In this document: positions 17,927-26,577 of the stretch, one piece after another | Position numbering within the stretch: the first letter of the stretch is position 1 | Layout: each line of letters begins with the position of its first letter | Notes under the pieces: generated by a model | Databases searched by the model: none | Seen by the model: only the letters and a program-made list of their open reading frames with translations | Told to the model about the DNA's origin: nothing | Assembly: GCA_030263375.1 (NCBI GenBank) | Contig: SZOV01000037.1 | Span: 1 to 37,481 of the forward strand | Reading direction: 5' to 3' | Length of the DNA stretch: 37,481 nt | From: Deltaproteobacteria bacterium PRO3 | Lineage (GTDB): Bacteria; UBA10199; DSSB01 | Made by a program: the position numbers and the translations under genes

Positions 17927-17990
17927 AAGCCCCGGAGCGTGCCGGTTTTAGGTCCAAAAGACCTCAATCCATCCCGCTCCGGGGCTTTTT
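17927..17990 (+). terminator. Intrinsic terminator after hpf with nested hairpin
   Basis: A perfect 13-base-pair stem joins 17927-17939 (AAGCCCCGGAGCG) to 17975-17987, followed by a T tract (17986-17990). The 35-base apical region holds a second small hairpin, AGGTC (17950-17954) with GACCT (17960-17964). The large structured loop is unusual for a simple terminator. Confidence 0.8.
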
Positions 17991-18068
17991 ATTGCCTTAA
18001 ATTTTGCCACGATTTCGCTTCAAGCCTGCAAAATTTCATTGTAATTTAAAGGGGTCTATCTTAAAGGC

Positions 18069-18109
18069 GCATGCCAAAGGGGCTTGGCTTTCGTGGGCCG
18101 GCGGCATGC
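18069..18109. repeat. Inverted repeat in the ptsN leader
   Basis: GCATGCC (18069-18075) and GGCATGC (18103-18109) are perfect inverted copies 27 bases apart, 38 bases before the ptsN start. They could form a leader hairpin or a protein-binding site. The surrounding 17991-18146 spacer is AT-rich, but I found no convincing promoter in it. Confidence 0.4.
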
Positions 18110-18146
18110 CCGCTCGTTGGTAAATCCGCTGGTTCAGGTATTTGCT

Positions 18147-18608
18147 ATGAAAATTACCAACATCCTGCGCGTCGAATCGATCATCCCCGAGCTGAAATCC
18201 CAAGATAAAAACGGGGTTATCAAAGAGTTGGCCGAGGCGGTCGTCCGCTCCGAGCCCTCCCTCTCCCCCGACCGGCTCTACGAGGTCCTGCTCGAGCGCG
18301 AAAAGCTGGGCTCCACCGGGATCGGCAGCGGGGTCGCCATCCCGCACGGCAAACTGCCCAACCTCGAGCGCATCGTGGCCGCCTTCGGACGCTCCCACCC
18401 CGGGGTCGATTTCGACTCCCAGGACGGCGAGCCCGCCCACCTCTTCTTCGTCCTGGTCGCCCCCGAGAACACCGCCGGCCTGCACCTCAAGGCCCTGGCC
18501 AAGCTCTCCCGCCTCCTGAAAGACGCCCAATTTCGGCAAAAGCTCATGGAGGTCCCCGACGCGGCCGCCCTCTTCCGGGCCATCGAGATCGAGGACGACA
18601 AGGCTTAA
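18147..18608 (+). CDS. ptsN: PTS EIIA component, nitrogen-regulatory type
   Basis: This 153-residue protein is an EIIA of the fructose/nitrogen family. It takes a phosphoryl group from HPr and acts as a regulator rather than a sugar importer. The phosphorylation site is His67 in GSGVAIPHGKLPNL, preceded by LLEREKLGSTGIG. I chose the ATG at 18147-18149 because the family starts near this point (KITNILR); the longer open frame from 18084 adds residues that do not look like EIIA. The ribosome site is weak. It lies after a terminator, so it needs its own promoter, and it is followed by hprK after 54 bases. Confidence 0.93.
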   Translation: MKITNILRVESIIPELKSQDKNGVIKELAEAVVRSEPSLSPDRLYEVLLEREKLGSTGIGSGVAIPHGKLPNLERIVAAFGRSHPGVDFDSQDGEPAHLFFVLVAPENTAGLHLKALAKLSRLLKDAQFRQKLMEVPDAAALFRAIEIEDDKA

Positions 18609-18662
18609 GCCCCGGCTCAGCAAAGGCTTGGAGAATCCCGAAAATCCTGTTATTTTTCCCTC

Positions 18663-19631
18663 ATGATCTCGATCCAGGTCGCGGAACTGATCAAGGACAG
18701 CGAATACCACCTCAACCTCGAACTGGTCGCGGGCAAGCAGGGCTTGCTCAAGAAGATCACCATCCCCCGCATCCAAAAGCCGGGCCTGGCCTTGACCGGA
18801 GACACCTCCAACCTCCACTCGGGCCGGCTTCAAGTCCTGGGCAAGTCCGAGATCAGCTACCTGAACGGACTCCCCGAGAAGAAACTCCGCTCGGTGGTCG
18901 AGAAGATCTGCAAAATCGACCTCTCCGCCATGGTCATCACCCGCGGCAACCCGGTGCCGGACATCCTGGTCGAGGAGGCCGAGAAGAATTCCATCCCGCT
19001 GTTTTCGACGAACCTCCTCACCAGCACCTTCATCAACCGGATCACGAAATTCCTCGAGGACAAGCTCACCGCCTCGACCAACGTCCACGGCGTCCTGATG
19101 GACGTCTTCGGCGTCGGCATCATGATCATCGGCAAGAGCGGTATCGGCAAGAGCGAGGCCGCCTTGGACCTCATCCTGCGCGGCCACCGCCTGGTCGCCG
19201 ACGACGTGGTCGAGATCAAGAAAAAGCCGCCCTCCACCCTCTCCGGCATGTCGAGCGAGATCATCAAGTACCACATGGAGATTCGCGGCCTAGGTATCAT
19301 TAATATTGAAGATTTGTTCGGCGTCGCGGCGATCCGCGACCGCAAGGTCATCGACATCGTGGTCGAGCTGGTCGACTGGGACCCCAAGGCGGAATACGAC
19401 CGCCTGGGCATGGAAGAGCAGACCTATCCCATCCTCGACGTCCGAGTGCCCTATCTCAAGATCCCCGTGCGGCCGGGCCGCAACGTCACGACCATCATCG
19501 AGGTGGCGGCGCGCAACCACCTGCTCAAGCAACGCGGGCACTTCAGCGCCCAGGAGTTCGACGAGAAGCTCTCCCAGGACCTGCAGGCCCGCGACAAGCT
19601 CAACAAGACCCTCTGGAACTCCCTCGAGTGA
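18663..19631 (+). CDS. hprK: HPr kinase/phosphorylase
   Basis: This 322-residue bifunctional enzyme phosphorylates HPr on its regulatory serine using ATP and removes that phosphate by phosphorolysis. The Walker A motif GKSGIGKS lies at residues 157-164. The conserved VHG histidine precedes it at 142. The HPrK signature MEIRGLGIINI follows downstream, and the C-terminal region VPYLKIPVRPGRN is typical. Length matches the family. The partner HPr (21.0 kb) carries Ser47 in the right context, so the pair is complete. Its stop codon overlaps the GTG start of rapZ, so the two are translationally coupled. Confidence 0.97.
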   Translation: MISIQVAELIKDSEYHLNLELVAGKQGLLKKITIPRIQKPGLALTGDTSNLHSGRLQVLGKSEISYLNGLPEKKLRSVVEKICKIDLSAMVITRGNPVPDILVEEAEKNSIPLFSTNLLTSTFINRITKFLEDKLTASTNVHGVLMDVFGVGIMIIGKSGIGKSEAALDLILRGHRLVADDVVEIKKKPPSTLSGMSSEIIKYHMEIRGLGIINIEDLFGVAAIRDRKVIDIVVELVDWDPKAEYDRLGMEEQTYPILDVRVPYLKIPVRPGRNVTTIIEVAARNHLLKQRGHFSAQEFDEKLSQDLQARDKLNKTLWNSLE

Positions 19632-20509
19632 AATCCAAAAAAAGCCATCGACCGCGTTGGATCCTGGTCACCGGGCTCTCGGGCGCGGGCAAGACCACCG
19701 CCCTCAAGGTCCTCGAGGACGAGGGCTATTTCAGCATCGACAACCTGCCCCTGGCCCTCCTGCCCCAGCTCTTGGCCATGCTGAAGAAGTCCCCCCGCCA
19801 CTTCCCCAAGGTGGTCCTGGGCATGGACGCGCGCGAGCGGGGCTTCCTCGACTCCTACGCCGAGGTGCTCAACGCCCTGCGCGAGGCTGGGATCAAGCCG
19901 GAGATCCTGTTCTTCGAAAGCCGCCCCGAGGCCCTGGTGCGGCGCTACTCCGAGAGCCGCCGGCCGCACCCCCTGGGGAGGCGGGGTTCGCTGACCAAGG
20001 CCATCGCCGAGGAGCGGCGACGCCTGGCGCCCCTGCGCGAGATCGCCACCAAGGTCTTCGACACCAGCGAGTCGAACATCCACAGCCTCAAGCTGGCCCT
20101 GCGCCGCTACCTGCACGGCTCGCTGCGCAAGGCCCGGTTTTCGGTGCAGCTGCTCTCCTTCGGCTTCAAAAACGGCATCCCCCCCGAGGCCGACCTGGTC
20201 TTCGACGTCCGCTGCTTCCAAAACCCCTATTTCGTCCCGGCCCTGAAGAGGCTTGACGGTCGCTCCCGCCCCGTTCAAAAATTCGTGCTTGAACAAAGGG
20301 CGGCGAAGGTGTTCTTGAACCACACGCTTCGTTTGTTGAAATTCTTGTTCCCCTTGTACCAGAAGGAGGGCAAGGCCCAGCTCACCGTCGCCGTTGGCTG
20401 CACGGGAGGTCGGCACCGCTCGGTAAGCGTCGTGGAGGCCCTCGAAAAGAAATTGAAAGACCGCCGCTGGGACCTGCACAAGTCCCACCGCGACGTCGCT
20501 CAAGGTTAG
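19628..20509 (+). CDS. rapZ: RapZ-family RNase adapter / nucleotide-binding protein
   Basis: This 293-residue protein belongs to the RapZ (YvcJ) family. In Escherichia coli RapZ delivers the small RNA GlmZ to RNase E to control glucosamine-6-phosphate synthesis. The Walker A motif GLSGAGKTT lies at about residues 17-25. The C-terminal domain has FKNGIPPEADLVFDVR and the CTGGRHRSV motif that binds the sugar-phosphate ligand in E. coli. The start is a GTG whose last two bases share the hprK stop codon. The N-terminal KSKKSHRPR is short and basic. Linkage to hprK and the PTS genes is conserved in many bacteria. Whether a GlmZ-like RNA exists here cannot be seen. Confidence 0.94.
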   Translation: MKSKKSHRPRWILVTGLSGAGKTTALKVLEDEGYFSIDNLPLALLPQLLAMLKKSPRHFPKVVLGMDARERGFLDSYAEVLNALREAGIKPEILFFESRPEALVRRYSESRRPHPLGRRGSLTKAIAEERRRLAPLREIATKVFDTSESNIHSLKLALRRYLHGSLRKARFSVQLLSFGFKNGIPPEADLVFDVRCFQNPYFVPALKRLDGRSRPVQKFVLEQRAAKVFLNHTLRLLKFLFPLYQKEGKAQLTVAVGCTGGRHRSVSVVEALEKKLKDRRWDLHKSHRDVAQG

Positions 20510-20511
20510 TC

Positions 20512-20895
20512 ATGCTCGGATACGTCATCGTCACCCATGTCGGCATCGGCCGCGAGATGCTTCGCGCCGTCGAGGAGATCTTGAAAGAGAAGGTCCCGAT
20601 GGCCGTGGTCGAGGTCGAGTCGCAGCGCCCGCCCGCCGAGGCCCACGACCGCATCGCGGCGGCCGTCGCCGGCTTCCGCGACAAGGACGGGGTGCTGATC
20701 CTGACCGACATCTTCGGCGCGACGCCGACCAACCTCTGCCGCGACCTGCTGGCCCAGGGCCGGGTGGCGGTGGTGACCGGGGTCAACCTGCCGATGGTGC
20801 TGAAGGCAGCCACGGCGGGGCTCGACAAAAGCGCCGCCGAGGCCGCCGACTTTTTGAAGAATTACGGGTGCGACAACATACGCACCTATCCTTAA
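20512..20895 (+). CDS. PTS EIIA component, mannose family
   Basis: This 127-residue protein is a stand-alone EIIA of the mannose type. It accepts phosphate from HPr on His9, in the strand VIVTHVGIG. Other family marks are LILTDIFGATPTN (about residues 63-75) and VVTGVNLPMVL. No mannose-type EIIB, EIIC or EIID is in the window, so it probably acts as a regulator. An AAGG ribosome site overlaps the end of rapZ, and the ATG begins two bases after its stop, so it belongs to the same transcript. Confidence 0.92.
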   Translation: MLGYVIVTHVGIGREMLRAVEEILKEKVPMAVVEVESQRPPAEAHDRIAAAVAGFRDKDGVLILTDIFGATPTNLCRDLLAQGRVAVVTGVNLPMVLKAATAGLDKSAAEAADFLKNYGCDNIRTYP

Positions 20896-20917
20896 ACACC
20901 CGGGAAGACAACATCGC

Positions 20918-21190
20918 ATGGTCGCCGAAAAAGATCTGTTGATCAAAAACAAACTAGGACTCCACGCCCGCGCCGCCGCCCAGCTGGTCAAGACCGCCAA
21001 CCGCTTCTCCAGCGAGGTCAAGGTCGAGAAGGACCGCAACACGGTCAACGGCAAGAGCATCATGGGCGTCCTCACGCTGGCCGCGACCTGCGGCAGCACG
21101 GTCAAGGTGAAGTGCGAGGGCTCCGACGCCGTCGAGGCCCTCGCGGCCATCGAACAATTGATCGACGCCAAATTCAACGAGGCCGAATAG
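20918..21190 (+). CDS. ptsH: Phosphocarrier protein HPr
   Basis: This 90-residue protein is the phosphocarrier between enzyme I and the EIIA proteins. His16 in KNKLGLHARAA is the catalytic phosphorylation site. Ser47 in NGKSIMGVLTLAA is the regulatory site used by HPr kinase, which is encoded 1.3 kb upstream. Length and spacing of the two sites match canonical HPr. It lies 22 bases after the mannose-type EIIA gene and 14 bases before ptsI. Confidence 0.97.
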   Translation: MVAEKDLLIKNKLGLHARAAAQLVKTANRFSSEVKVEKDRNTVNGKSIMGVLTLAATCGSTVKVKCEGSDAVEALAAIEQLIDAKFNEAE

Positions 21191-21204
21191 GCCGTGAAAG
21201 GCGC

Positions 21205-23007
21205 ATGAAAACCGACCGCAAAAAGCCGAAAAAGCCCGCACAGGGCCTGGAACTGGCGGGCATCGTCGCCTCGCCGGGCATCTGCATCGGCGAGGCCTTC
21301 GTCCTCGAGAAGACCAGCCTCAACCTGCCGCGCTACTGGGTCAACAACAAGGAAATCCAGCCCGAGATCGACCGCTTCCATAAGGCCCTGGCCAAGGCCA
21401 AGGTCGAGATGGAGCGCATCAAGGACAAGCTCTGCAAGTTCGACGGGAAAGAGCAGATCCACATCCTCGAGGCCTACAGCATGATCCTCCAGGACGAGAT
21501 GCTCACCCAAAACACCGTCCAGTCGATCAAGAACGAGCACATCAACGCCGAGTGGGCCCTCTACAAGAACCTCGAGAAGGTGAAGACGGTCTTCCAGGAC
21601 GTCGCCGAGGGCCACTTCCGCGAGCGCACCAGCGACCTCGACTACATTGGCGAGCGCATTCTGAGCCACTTGGCCGGCAAGTCCGAGGACCTGTTCAAAA
21701 ACATCCCCCCGGCTTCGATCATCGTGGCCCACGACCTCTCGCCCGCCGAGGCCGCGCAGCTCATCAAGTTCAAGATCAAGGGCATCGTCACCGAGATCGG
21801 CGGCAAGACCAGCCACACCGCGATCATCTCGCGGGCCCTCGAGATCCCGGCGGTGGTCGGCTGCGCCGGCGTCACCCAGCGCGCCCACAGCGGTGATAAA
21901 ATGATCGTCGACGGCGGCAACGGCATCGTCATCCTCAACCCCAGCCCCAAGCAGGAAAAGGAATTCGAGGCCAACCGCCTGCACGAAAACGCCCTGCAGA
22001 AGGTCCTGCTGAAAGACATCCACCTGCCGGCCGAGACCCGCGACGGCTACCGGGTGCGCTTGGCCGCCAACATGGAGCTCACCGAGGAGATCCATTCGAT
22101 CAAAGAGCACGGCGCCGAGGGCGTCGGCCTCTATCGCACCGAATTCCTCTTCCTCAACCGCAAGCAGCCCCCGACCGAGGAGGAGCACTTCGAAAACTAC
22201 AAGAAGGTGCTCAAGTCGATCTACCCACACTACACGACCATCCGTACCCTGGACATCGGCGGCGACAAGATCCCGACCAACCACAACTACGAGACCGAGA
22301 CCAATCCCGCGCTAGGCTTGCGCGCGATCCGCTTCTGCTTCAAGGAAAAACAGATCTTCAAGACCCAGCTGCGGGCCATGCTTCGGGCCAGCGTCTACGG
22401 CAAGCTCAAGATCCTCCTGCCGATGATCACCGACCTCGAGGAGCTTAGGAAGGCGAAGAACATCCTCGAGGAGGTGAAGCACGACCTGGAGCGCGACAAG
22501 GTCGACTACGACCCGCGGGTCAAGGTTGGCATCATGATCGAGGTGCCCTCGGCGGTGATGGTCGCCGACGAGCTGGCGCGGGAGGTGGACTTCTTCAGCA
22601 TCGGCACCAATGACCTCATCCAGTACACGCTGGCGATCGACCGGGGCAACGAGAACGTCGCCTACCTCTACCGCCCCCTGCACCCCGCCGTCCTGCGCAT
22701 GCTGCGCATGGCGATCGACGCCGCCCACCGCGAGCAGATCGAGGTCAGCGTCTGCGGCGAGATGGCCGGCGAGCCCCTTTTCATCCTGATCCTGCTCGGC
22801 TTCGGCTTAAACGAGCTCTCGATGAACGCCCTCTCCATCCCCAAGGCCAAAAAGATCATCCGCTCGGTCGATTACACCGCCGCCCGGGCCCTTTTGGAAA
22901 AAACCCTCCTGATGCGCACGGCCACCGAGATGGCCAGCTTCGTCAAACGCGAGCTGCACCAGCTACTGGGCGAAAATTTCAAGGAATATTCCCTCCAATC
23001 GCCTTGA
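21205..23007 (+). CDS. ptsI: PTS enzyme I (phosphoenolpyruvate-protein phosphotransferase)
   Basis: This 600-residue enzyme transfers phosphate from phosphoenolpyruvate to HPr. The swivelling domain has the active histidine His204 in [13 protein letters not shown]. The C-terminal PEP-binding barrel has [46 protein letters not shown] and the cysteine of [11 protein letters not shown]. It begins with a short basic tail ([12 protein letters not shown]) before the usual enzyme I start. There is no N-terminal GAF domain, so it is PtsI-like rather than the PtsP type normally paired with PTS-Ntr. I chose the ATG at 21205-21207, with AAAGG upstream, over an in-frame start inside ptsH. With no sugar permease nearby it probably powers a signalling PTS. 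Confidence 0.96.
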   Translation: MKTDRKKPKKPAQGLELAGIVASPGICIGEAFVLEKTSLNLPRYWVNNKEIQPEIDRFHKALAKAKVEMERIKDKLCKFDGKEQIHILEAYSMILQDEMLTQNTVQSIKNEHINAEWALYKNLEKVKTVFQDVAEGHFRERTSDLDYIGERILSHLAGKSEDLFKNIPPASIIVAHDLSPAEAAQLIKFKIKGIVTEIGGKTSHTAIISRALEIPAVVGCAGVTQRAHSGDKMIVDGGNGIVILNPSPKQEKEFEANRLHENALQKVLLKDIHLPAETRDGYRVRLAANMELTEEIHSIKEHGAEGVGLYRTEFLFLNRKQPPTEEEHFENYKKVLKSIYPHYTTIRTLDIGGDKIPTNHNYETETNPALGLRAIRFCFKEKQIFKTQLRAMLRASVYGKLKILLPMITDLEELRKAKNILEEVKHDLERDKVDYDPRVKVGIMIEVPSAVMVADELAREVDFFSIGTNDLIQYTLAIDRGNENVAYLYRPLHPAVLRMLRMAIDAAHREQIEVSVCGEMAGEPLFILILLGFGLNELSMNALSIPKAKKIIRSVDYTAARALLEKTLLMRTATEMASFVKRELHQLLGENFKEYSLQSP

Positions 23008-23031
23008 CAATTCCGCCGTTTTGACTAGTTT
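23004..23031 (+). promoter_or_regulatory. Probable promoter of metK, overlapping the ptsI stop codon
   Basis: TTGACA at 23004-23009 contains the ptsI TGA. TAGTTT at 23026-23031 follows after 16 bases. The -35 is perfect and the -10 is moderate. It would give metK its own transcript with a leader of about 75 bases. Confidence 0.5.
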
Positions 23032-23113
23032 CGGCCCCGATTTGGGCAAAATCTCTCAAATCCTCAAGCAATGGTTCGGCCCCCGGGCCGCCGCAGTCGA
23101 AAAAGGCGAATTC
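23032..23113 (+). other. Structured leader of metK, unclassified
   Basis: CGGCCC occurs twice, at 23032-23037 and 23077-23082, and both copies can pair with GGGCCG at 23085-23090. In addition, GATTTG (23039-23044) can pair with CAAATC (23057-23062). The alternatives are mutually exclusive, as in attenuators and riboswitches. It does not match any S-adenosylmethionine riboswitch class I can recall. An AAGG ribosome site follows. Confidence 0.35.
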
Positions 23114-24283
23114 ATGAATAATTCCAAATACTTGTTTTCTTCCGAATCCGTGACCGAGGGCCACCCCGACAAGATCGCCGATCAGATCTCCGACGCCGTG
23201 CTCGACGCCATCCTGGCCAAGGACACCAAGGCCCGCGTCGCCTGCGAGACCTTGGTGAAGACCGGCTTCGCGATGGTCGCCGGCGAGATCACCACCACCG
23301 CCACCGTCGACTTCTCCGAGATCGTCCGCAAGACGATCAAAGAGATCGGCTACGACGACAGCCGCAAGGGCTTCGACTACGAGACCTGCGGCGTCCTGGT
23401 CGCCATCGACAAGCAGTCGCCGGACATCTCCCAAGGCGTCACCGAGGGCGAAGGGCTCTTCAAAGAGCAGGGCGCGGGCGACCAGGGCTTGATGTTCGGC
23501 TACGCGACCGACGAGACGCCCGAGTTCATGCCGGCGCCGATCGACTTCGCGCACCGCCTCACGCTAAAATTGGCCGAGCTGCGCAAAAACGGTACCCTGC
23601 CCTGGCTGCGCCCCGACGGCAAATCCCAGGTCACCATCGAGTACGACGGCGACAAGGTGGTCCGGATCGACACGGTGGTCTTGAGCACTCAGCACAGCCC
23701 CGAGGTCGAGCACAAGACGATCCAGGAGGCCCTGATCGAGCAGGTCGCCAAGAAGTGCCTGCCCGCGGAGCTTTTGGACAAGAACACGCGCTTCCTGATC
23801 AACCCCACCGGGCGTTTTGTCATCGGCGGGCCGCAGGGCGACTGCGGTCTGACGGGCCGCAAGATCATCGTCGACACCTACGGCGGCATGGGCCACCACG
23901 GCGGCGGCGCCTTCAGCGGCAAGGACCCCTCCAAGGTCGACCGCTCGGCCTGCTATATGGCGCGCTACATCGCCAAGAACATCGTCGCCGCCAAGCTGGC
24001 CAAACGGGCCGAGGTGCAGATCGCCTACGCGATTGGTTTCCCCGATCCGGTCAGCGTGATGGTCAACACCTACGGCACCAGCGAGATCCCGGGCGACAAA
24101 CTTACCCAGGCGGTGCGCGAGGTGTTTCAGCTGAAGCCCGCGGGCCTGATCCGCGAGTTGAACCTGCTGCGGCCCATCTACCAAAAGACCGCCGCCTACG
24201 GGCATTTCGGCCGCAACGATCCCGACTTCCACTGGGAGAAGACGGACAAGGTCGCGGCCTTGAAGAAAGTTTTAAATTTCTAA
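23114..24283 (+). CDS. metK: S-adenosylmethionine synthetase
   Basis: This 389-residue enzyme makes S-adenosylmethionine from methionine and ATP. The N-terminal motif [20 protein letters not shown] contains the conserved His and Asp. The signature hexapeptide GAGDQG precedes [12 protein letters not shown]. The glycine-rich loop [16 protein letters not shown] and [13 protein letters not shown] follow. Length is typical. I chose the ATG at 23114-23116 because the family begins near this point; the frame stays open upstream into the leader without family similarity. It stands before ahcY, so synthesis of the methyl donor and removal of its by-product are encoded together. Confidence 0.98.
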   Translation: MNNSKYLFSSESVTEGHPDKIADQISDAVLDAILAKDTKARVACETLVKTGFAMVAGEITTTATVDFSEIVRKTIKEIGYDDSRKGFDYETCGVLVAIDKQSPDISQGVTEGEGLFKEQGAGDQGLMFGYATDETPEFMPAPIDFAHRLTLKLAELRKNGTLPWLRPDGKSQVTIEYDGDKVVRIDTVVLSTQHSPEVEHKTIQEALIEQVAKKCLPAELLDKNTRFLINPTGRFVIGGPQGDCGLTGRKIIVDTYGGMGHHGGGAFSGKDPSKVDRSACYMARYIAKNIVAAKLAKRAEVQIAYAIGFPDPVSVMVNTYGTSEIPGDKLTQAVREVFQLKPAGLIRELNLLRPIYQKTAAYGHFGRNDPDFHWEKTDKVAALKKVLNF

Positions 24284-24289
24284 ATGTAA

Positions 24290-24310
24290 GGGCGAACCTC
24301 GTGTTCGCCC
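24290..24310. repeat. Short palindromic repeat, GGGCGAAC...GTTCGCCC
   Basis: Perfect eight-base arms, GGGCGAAC (24290-24297) and GTTCGCCC (24303-24310), surround the loop CTCGT. It lies six bases after the metK stop and before the ahcY ribosome site. There is no T tract, so it is not a typical terminator. It is the clearest member of a family also seen at 17881 and 25584. Confidence 0.8.
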
Positions 24311-24329
24311 CCGACAAAGGACCTCCCGC

Positions 24330-25586
24330 ATGAACTCCGACATCCGCGACAAAAGCTTAAGCAACAAAGGCAAGCTCCGCATGGAATGGGCCGAGCGCGA
24401 CATGCCCGTCCTGCGCCAGATCAAGCAGCGCTTTCACAACGAGAAGCCCCTGAAGGGCCTCAAGATCGCCGCCTGCCTCCACGTCACGACCGAGACGGGC
24501 AATCTGATGGTCACGCTTAAAGAGGGCGGCGCCGACGTCACGCTCTGCGCCAGCAACCCGCTTTCGACGCAAGACGATCTGGCCGCGGCCCTGGTCGTCG
24601 AGTACGGTATTCCCGTCTTCGCGATCAAGGGCGAGGACAAAGAGACCTACTACAAGCACATCACCCAGGCCCTCGAGTTCGGCCCCCACATGACGATGGA
24701 CGACGGCGCCGACCTGGTCAGCTACATCCACACCGAGGGCGTCGCCCTGCTGCCCAATATCCTCGGCGGCACGGAAGAGACCACCACCGGCGTCATCCGC
24801 CTGAAGAGCATGGCCCGCGACAAGGCCCTCAAATACCCGATCATCGCGGTCAACAACGCCGACACCAAGCATTTCTTCGACAACCGCTACGGAACCGGCC
24901 AATCCACGCTGGACGGCATTTTGCGGGCGACCAACCGGCTCTTCGCCGGCTCCTCCTTCGTCGTCGCGGGCTACGGCTACTGCGGCCGCGGCCTGGCCGA
25001 GCGCGCCCGCGGCATGGGCGCCAAGGTGATCGTCACCGAGGTCAACCCGCTGCGCGCCCTCGAGGCGGTGATGGACGGCTACCAGGTGATGCCCATGGAG
25101 CAGGCCGCCGCGCTGGGCGACTTCTTCGTCACCGTCACCGGCAACAAGGGCGTGATCCGCAAGGAGCACTTCGAGGTCATGAAGGACGGGGCGGTGGTGG
25201 CCAACAGCGGCCACTTCAACGTCGAGATCGACATCCCGGCCCTGGAAGAGCTGGCCAAGGGCAAGCGCGAGATCCGCGACTTCGTCGATGAGTACAGCCT
25301 GCCGGGCAACCGCAAGGTCTACCTCTTGGGCGAAGGCCGACTGATCAACCTGGCCAGCGCCGAGGGACACCCCAGCCAGGTCATGGACATGAGCTTCGCC
25401 AACCAGGCCCTCTGCGCCGAGTACATGGCGAAGAACCACAAGACCCTCGAGAAGCAGGTCTACGACGTGCCCAAGCCGATCGACACCGAGATCTCCCGGC
25501 TGAAGCTGAAGGCCCTGGGGGTCAAGATCGACGTGTTGAGCCCCGAGCAGGAGCGGTATCTCGCCAGCTGGCAAGAAGGAACATAG
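24330..25586 (+). CDS. ahcY: Adenosylhomocysteinase
   Basis: This 418-residue NAD-dependent enzyme splits S-adenosylhomocysteine into adenosine and homocysteine, which relieves product inhibition of methyltransferases. The substrate domain contains [10 protein letters not shown] and [11 protein letters not shown]. The catalytic stretch reads [19 protein letters not shown]. The NAD domain has [15 protein letters not shown]. Its shortness, the [11 protein letters not shown] wording and the lack of the C-terminal Lys-Pro-x-x-Tyr-Arg-Tyr tail make it look like the Thermotoga/archaeal type rather than the longer proteobacterial type. An AAAGGA site lies eight bases before the ATG. It follows metK by 46 bases, with a palindromic repeat between them. 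Confidence 0.97.
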   Translation: MNSDIRDKSLSNKGKLRMEWAERDMPVLRQIKQRFHNEKPLKGLKIAACLHVTTETGNLMVTLKEGGADVTLCASNPLSTQDDLAAALVVEYGIPVFAIKGEDKETYYKHITQALEFGPHMTMDDGADLVSYIHTEGVALLPNILGGTEETTTGVIRLKSMARDKALKYPIIAVNNADTKHFFDNRYGTGQSTLDGILRATNRLFAGSSFVVAGYGYCGRGLAERARGMGAKVIVTEVNPLRALEAVMDGYQVMPMEQAAALGDFFVTVTGNKGVIRKEHFEVMKDGAVVANSGHFNVEIDIPALEELAKGKREIRDFVDEYSLPGNRKVYLLGEGRLINLASAEGHPSQVMDMSFANQALCAEYMAKNHKTLEKQVYDVPKPIDTEISRLKLKALGVKIDVLSPEQERYLASWQEGT

Positions 25587-25610
25587 GGGCGAACCTTGTG
25601 TTCCCCCCTA
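25584..25610. repeat. Palindromic repeat overlapping the ahcY stop codon
   Basis: TAGGGGCGAAC (25584-25594) and GTTCCCCCCTA (25600-25610) are inverted copies with one mismatch around the loop CTTGT. The left arm includes the TAG stop of ahcY. The core GGGCGAAC is shared with the repeat at 24290, and the TAGGGGC end resembles the hairpin at 7142. Confidence 0.75.
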
Positions 25611-25673
25611 CATTCATCTTTACCTCCCGCGCAAAACGCCTCATAATTTAATGGCCTTAACGCGGAGGTTTTC

Positions 25674-26549
25674 TTGATCCAGCTGCACCGCAAGCTCTTC
25701 ATCGCCGCCCTGATCGCCGGCATCGGGCTTTTGCACTATTCCTGCCAGCTCTACCTGGTCCAGCACACCAAGCTGCACAACGTCTTCCTGACCTTCCTCT
25801 ACGTCCCGATCCTCCTCTCCGCCTTCTGGTGGGGCCTGCGCGGGGGCGGGCTCGTCGGCCTGGTCTGCGCCGCGATCAACTTGATCGAATTGGCCCGCTG
25901 GTGGAACCCCAACGACGACTACCACTACAACCGCCTCGCCCAACCCATCCTCTTCGTCTTCCTGGGCCTATTGCTCGGCGCCCTGGTCGACCGCGAGCGC
26001 CGCGCCAAGCATGAAAAGCGCCTCGCCGAGGAGCGGGCCCAGCAAGAATTCCAAAAGGCCATACAAGACCCGCTGACCCTAGCCTACAACCGCCGCCACC
26101 TCGACAAGACCCTGGGCGAGTTTTGGAACATGGCCCGCGAGGGCGGCGCGCCCTTCTCGCTGCTGATGATCGACTTGAACAATTTCAAGACGATCAACGA
26201 CCGCTTCGGCCACGCGGTGGGCGACCGGGTGCTGCAATCGACCGTCCACAACGTCTTCAACAACACCCGCAAGACCGACATGGTCTTCCGCTATGGCGGC
26301 GACGAATTTCTCCTCCTGCTGCCCATGACCCGGGGCGAATTCGCCCTCAACCTGGCCAACCGCCTGCGCGAGGAGTTCTCCAAGCTCACCTTCCGCGGCC
26401 CGGACCGCGAGACCCTGAAGGCGGACTTCAGCATTGGGGTGATCGAGTACAAACCCGAGCTCCAAAGTCTCCAAGAAATGTTCCAGAAACTGGACGAGGC
26501 CTTGTACCGGGCCAAAAAAGAAATCTCTCGAATTTCGCTGGCCAGCTGA
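25674..26549 (+). CDS. Membrane-bound diguanylate cyclase (GGDEF domain)
   Basis: This 291-residue protein probably makes the second messenger c-di-GMP. The first 110 residues hold about four hydrophobic segments, with FLYVPILLSAFWWGLRGG resembling small membrane sensor domains. A charged, coiled-coil-like linker follows (about 110-140). The GGDEF domain starts with DPLTLAYNRRHL and LLMIDLNNFKTINDRFGH. The active-site GGDEF is at residues 208-212. The product-inhibition site RxxD is intact as Arg199-Lys-Thr-Asp202, five residues before it. The start is a TTG at 25674-25676 with a strong GGAGG site five bases upstream. The signal it senses is unknown. It precedes a surface-glycan-like locus on the same strand. 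Confidence 0.93.
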   Translation: MIQLHRKLFIAALIAGIGLLHYSCQLYLVQHTKLHNVFLTFLYVPILLSAFWWGLRGGGLVGLVCAAINLIELARWWNPNDDYHYNRLAQPILFVFLGLLLGALVDRERRAKHEKRLAEERAQQEFQKAIQDPLTLAYNRRHLDKTLGEFWNMAREGGAPFSLLMIDLNNFKTINDRFGHAVGDRVLQSTVHNVFNNTRKTDMVFRYGGDEFLLLLPMTRGEFALNLANRLREEFSKLTFRGPDRETLKADFSIGVIEYKPELQSLQEMFQKLDEALYRAKKEISRISLAS

Positions 26550-26577
26550 ACTCTCCGCGCGTAAATCTGAAATTCCC

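Noticed and set aside
18131-18146. Sigma-54-like sequence TGG...TTGCT before ptsN
   Set aside because: The spacing between the GG and GC elements is one base too long, and the site touches the start codon, which leaves no room for a leader.
24290-24310. Intrinsic terminator of metK
   Set aside because: The stem is not followed by a T tract, and the same sequence occurs at other sites as a repeat.
17881-25610. CRISPR repeats
   Set aside because: The palindromes are kilobases apart, there are no regular spacers and no cas genes.
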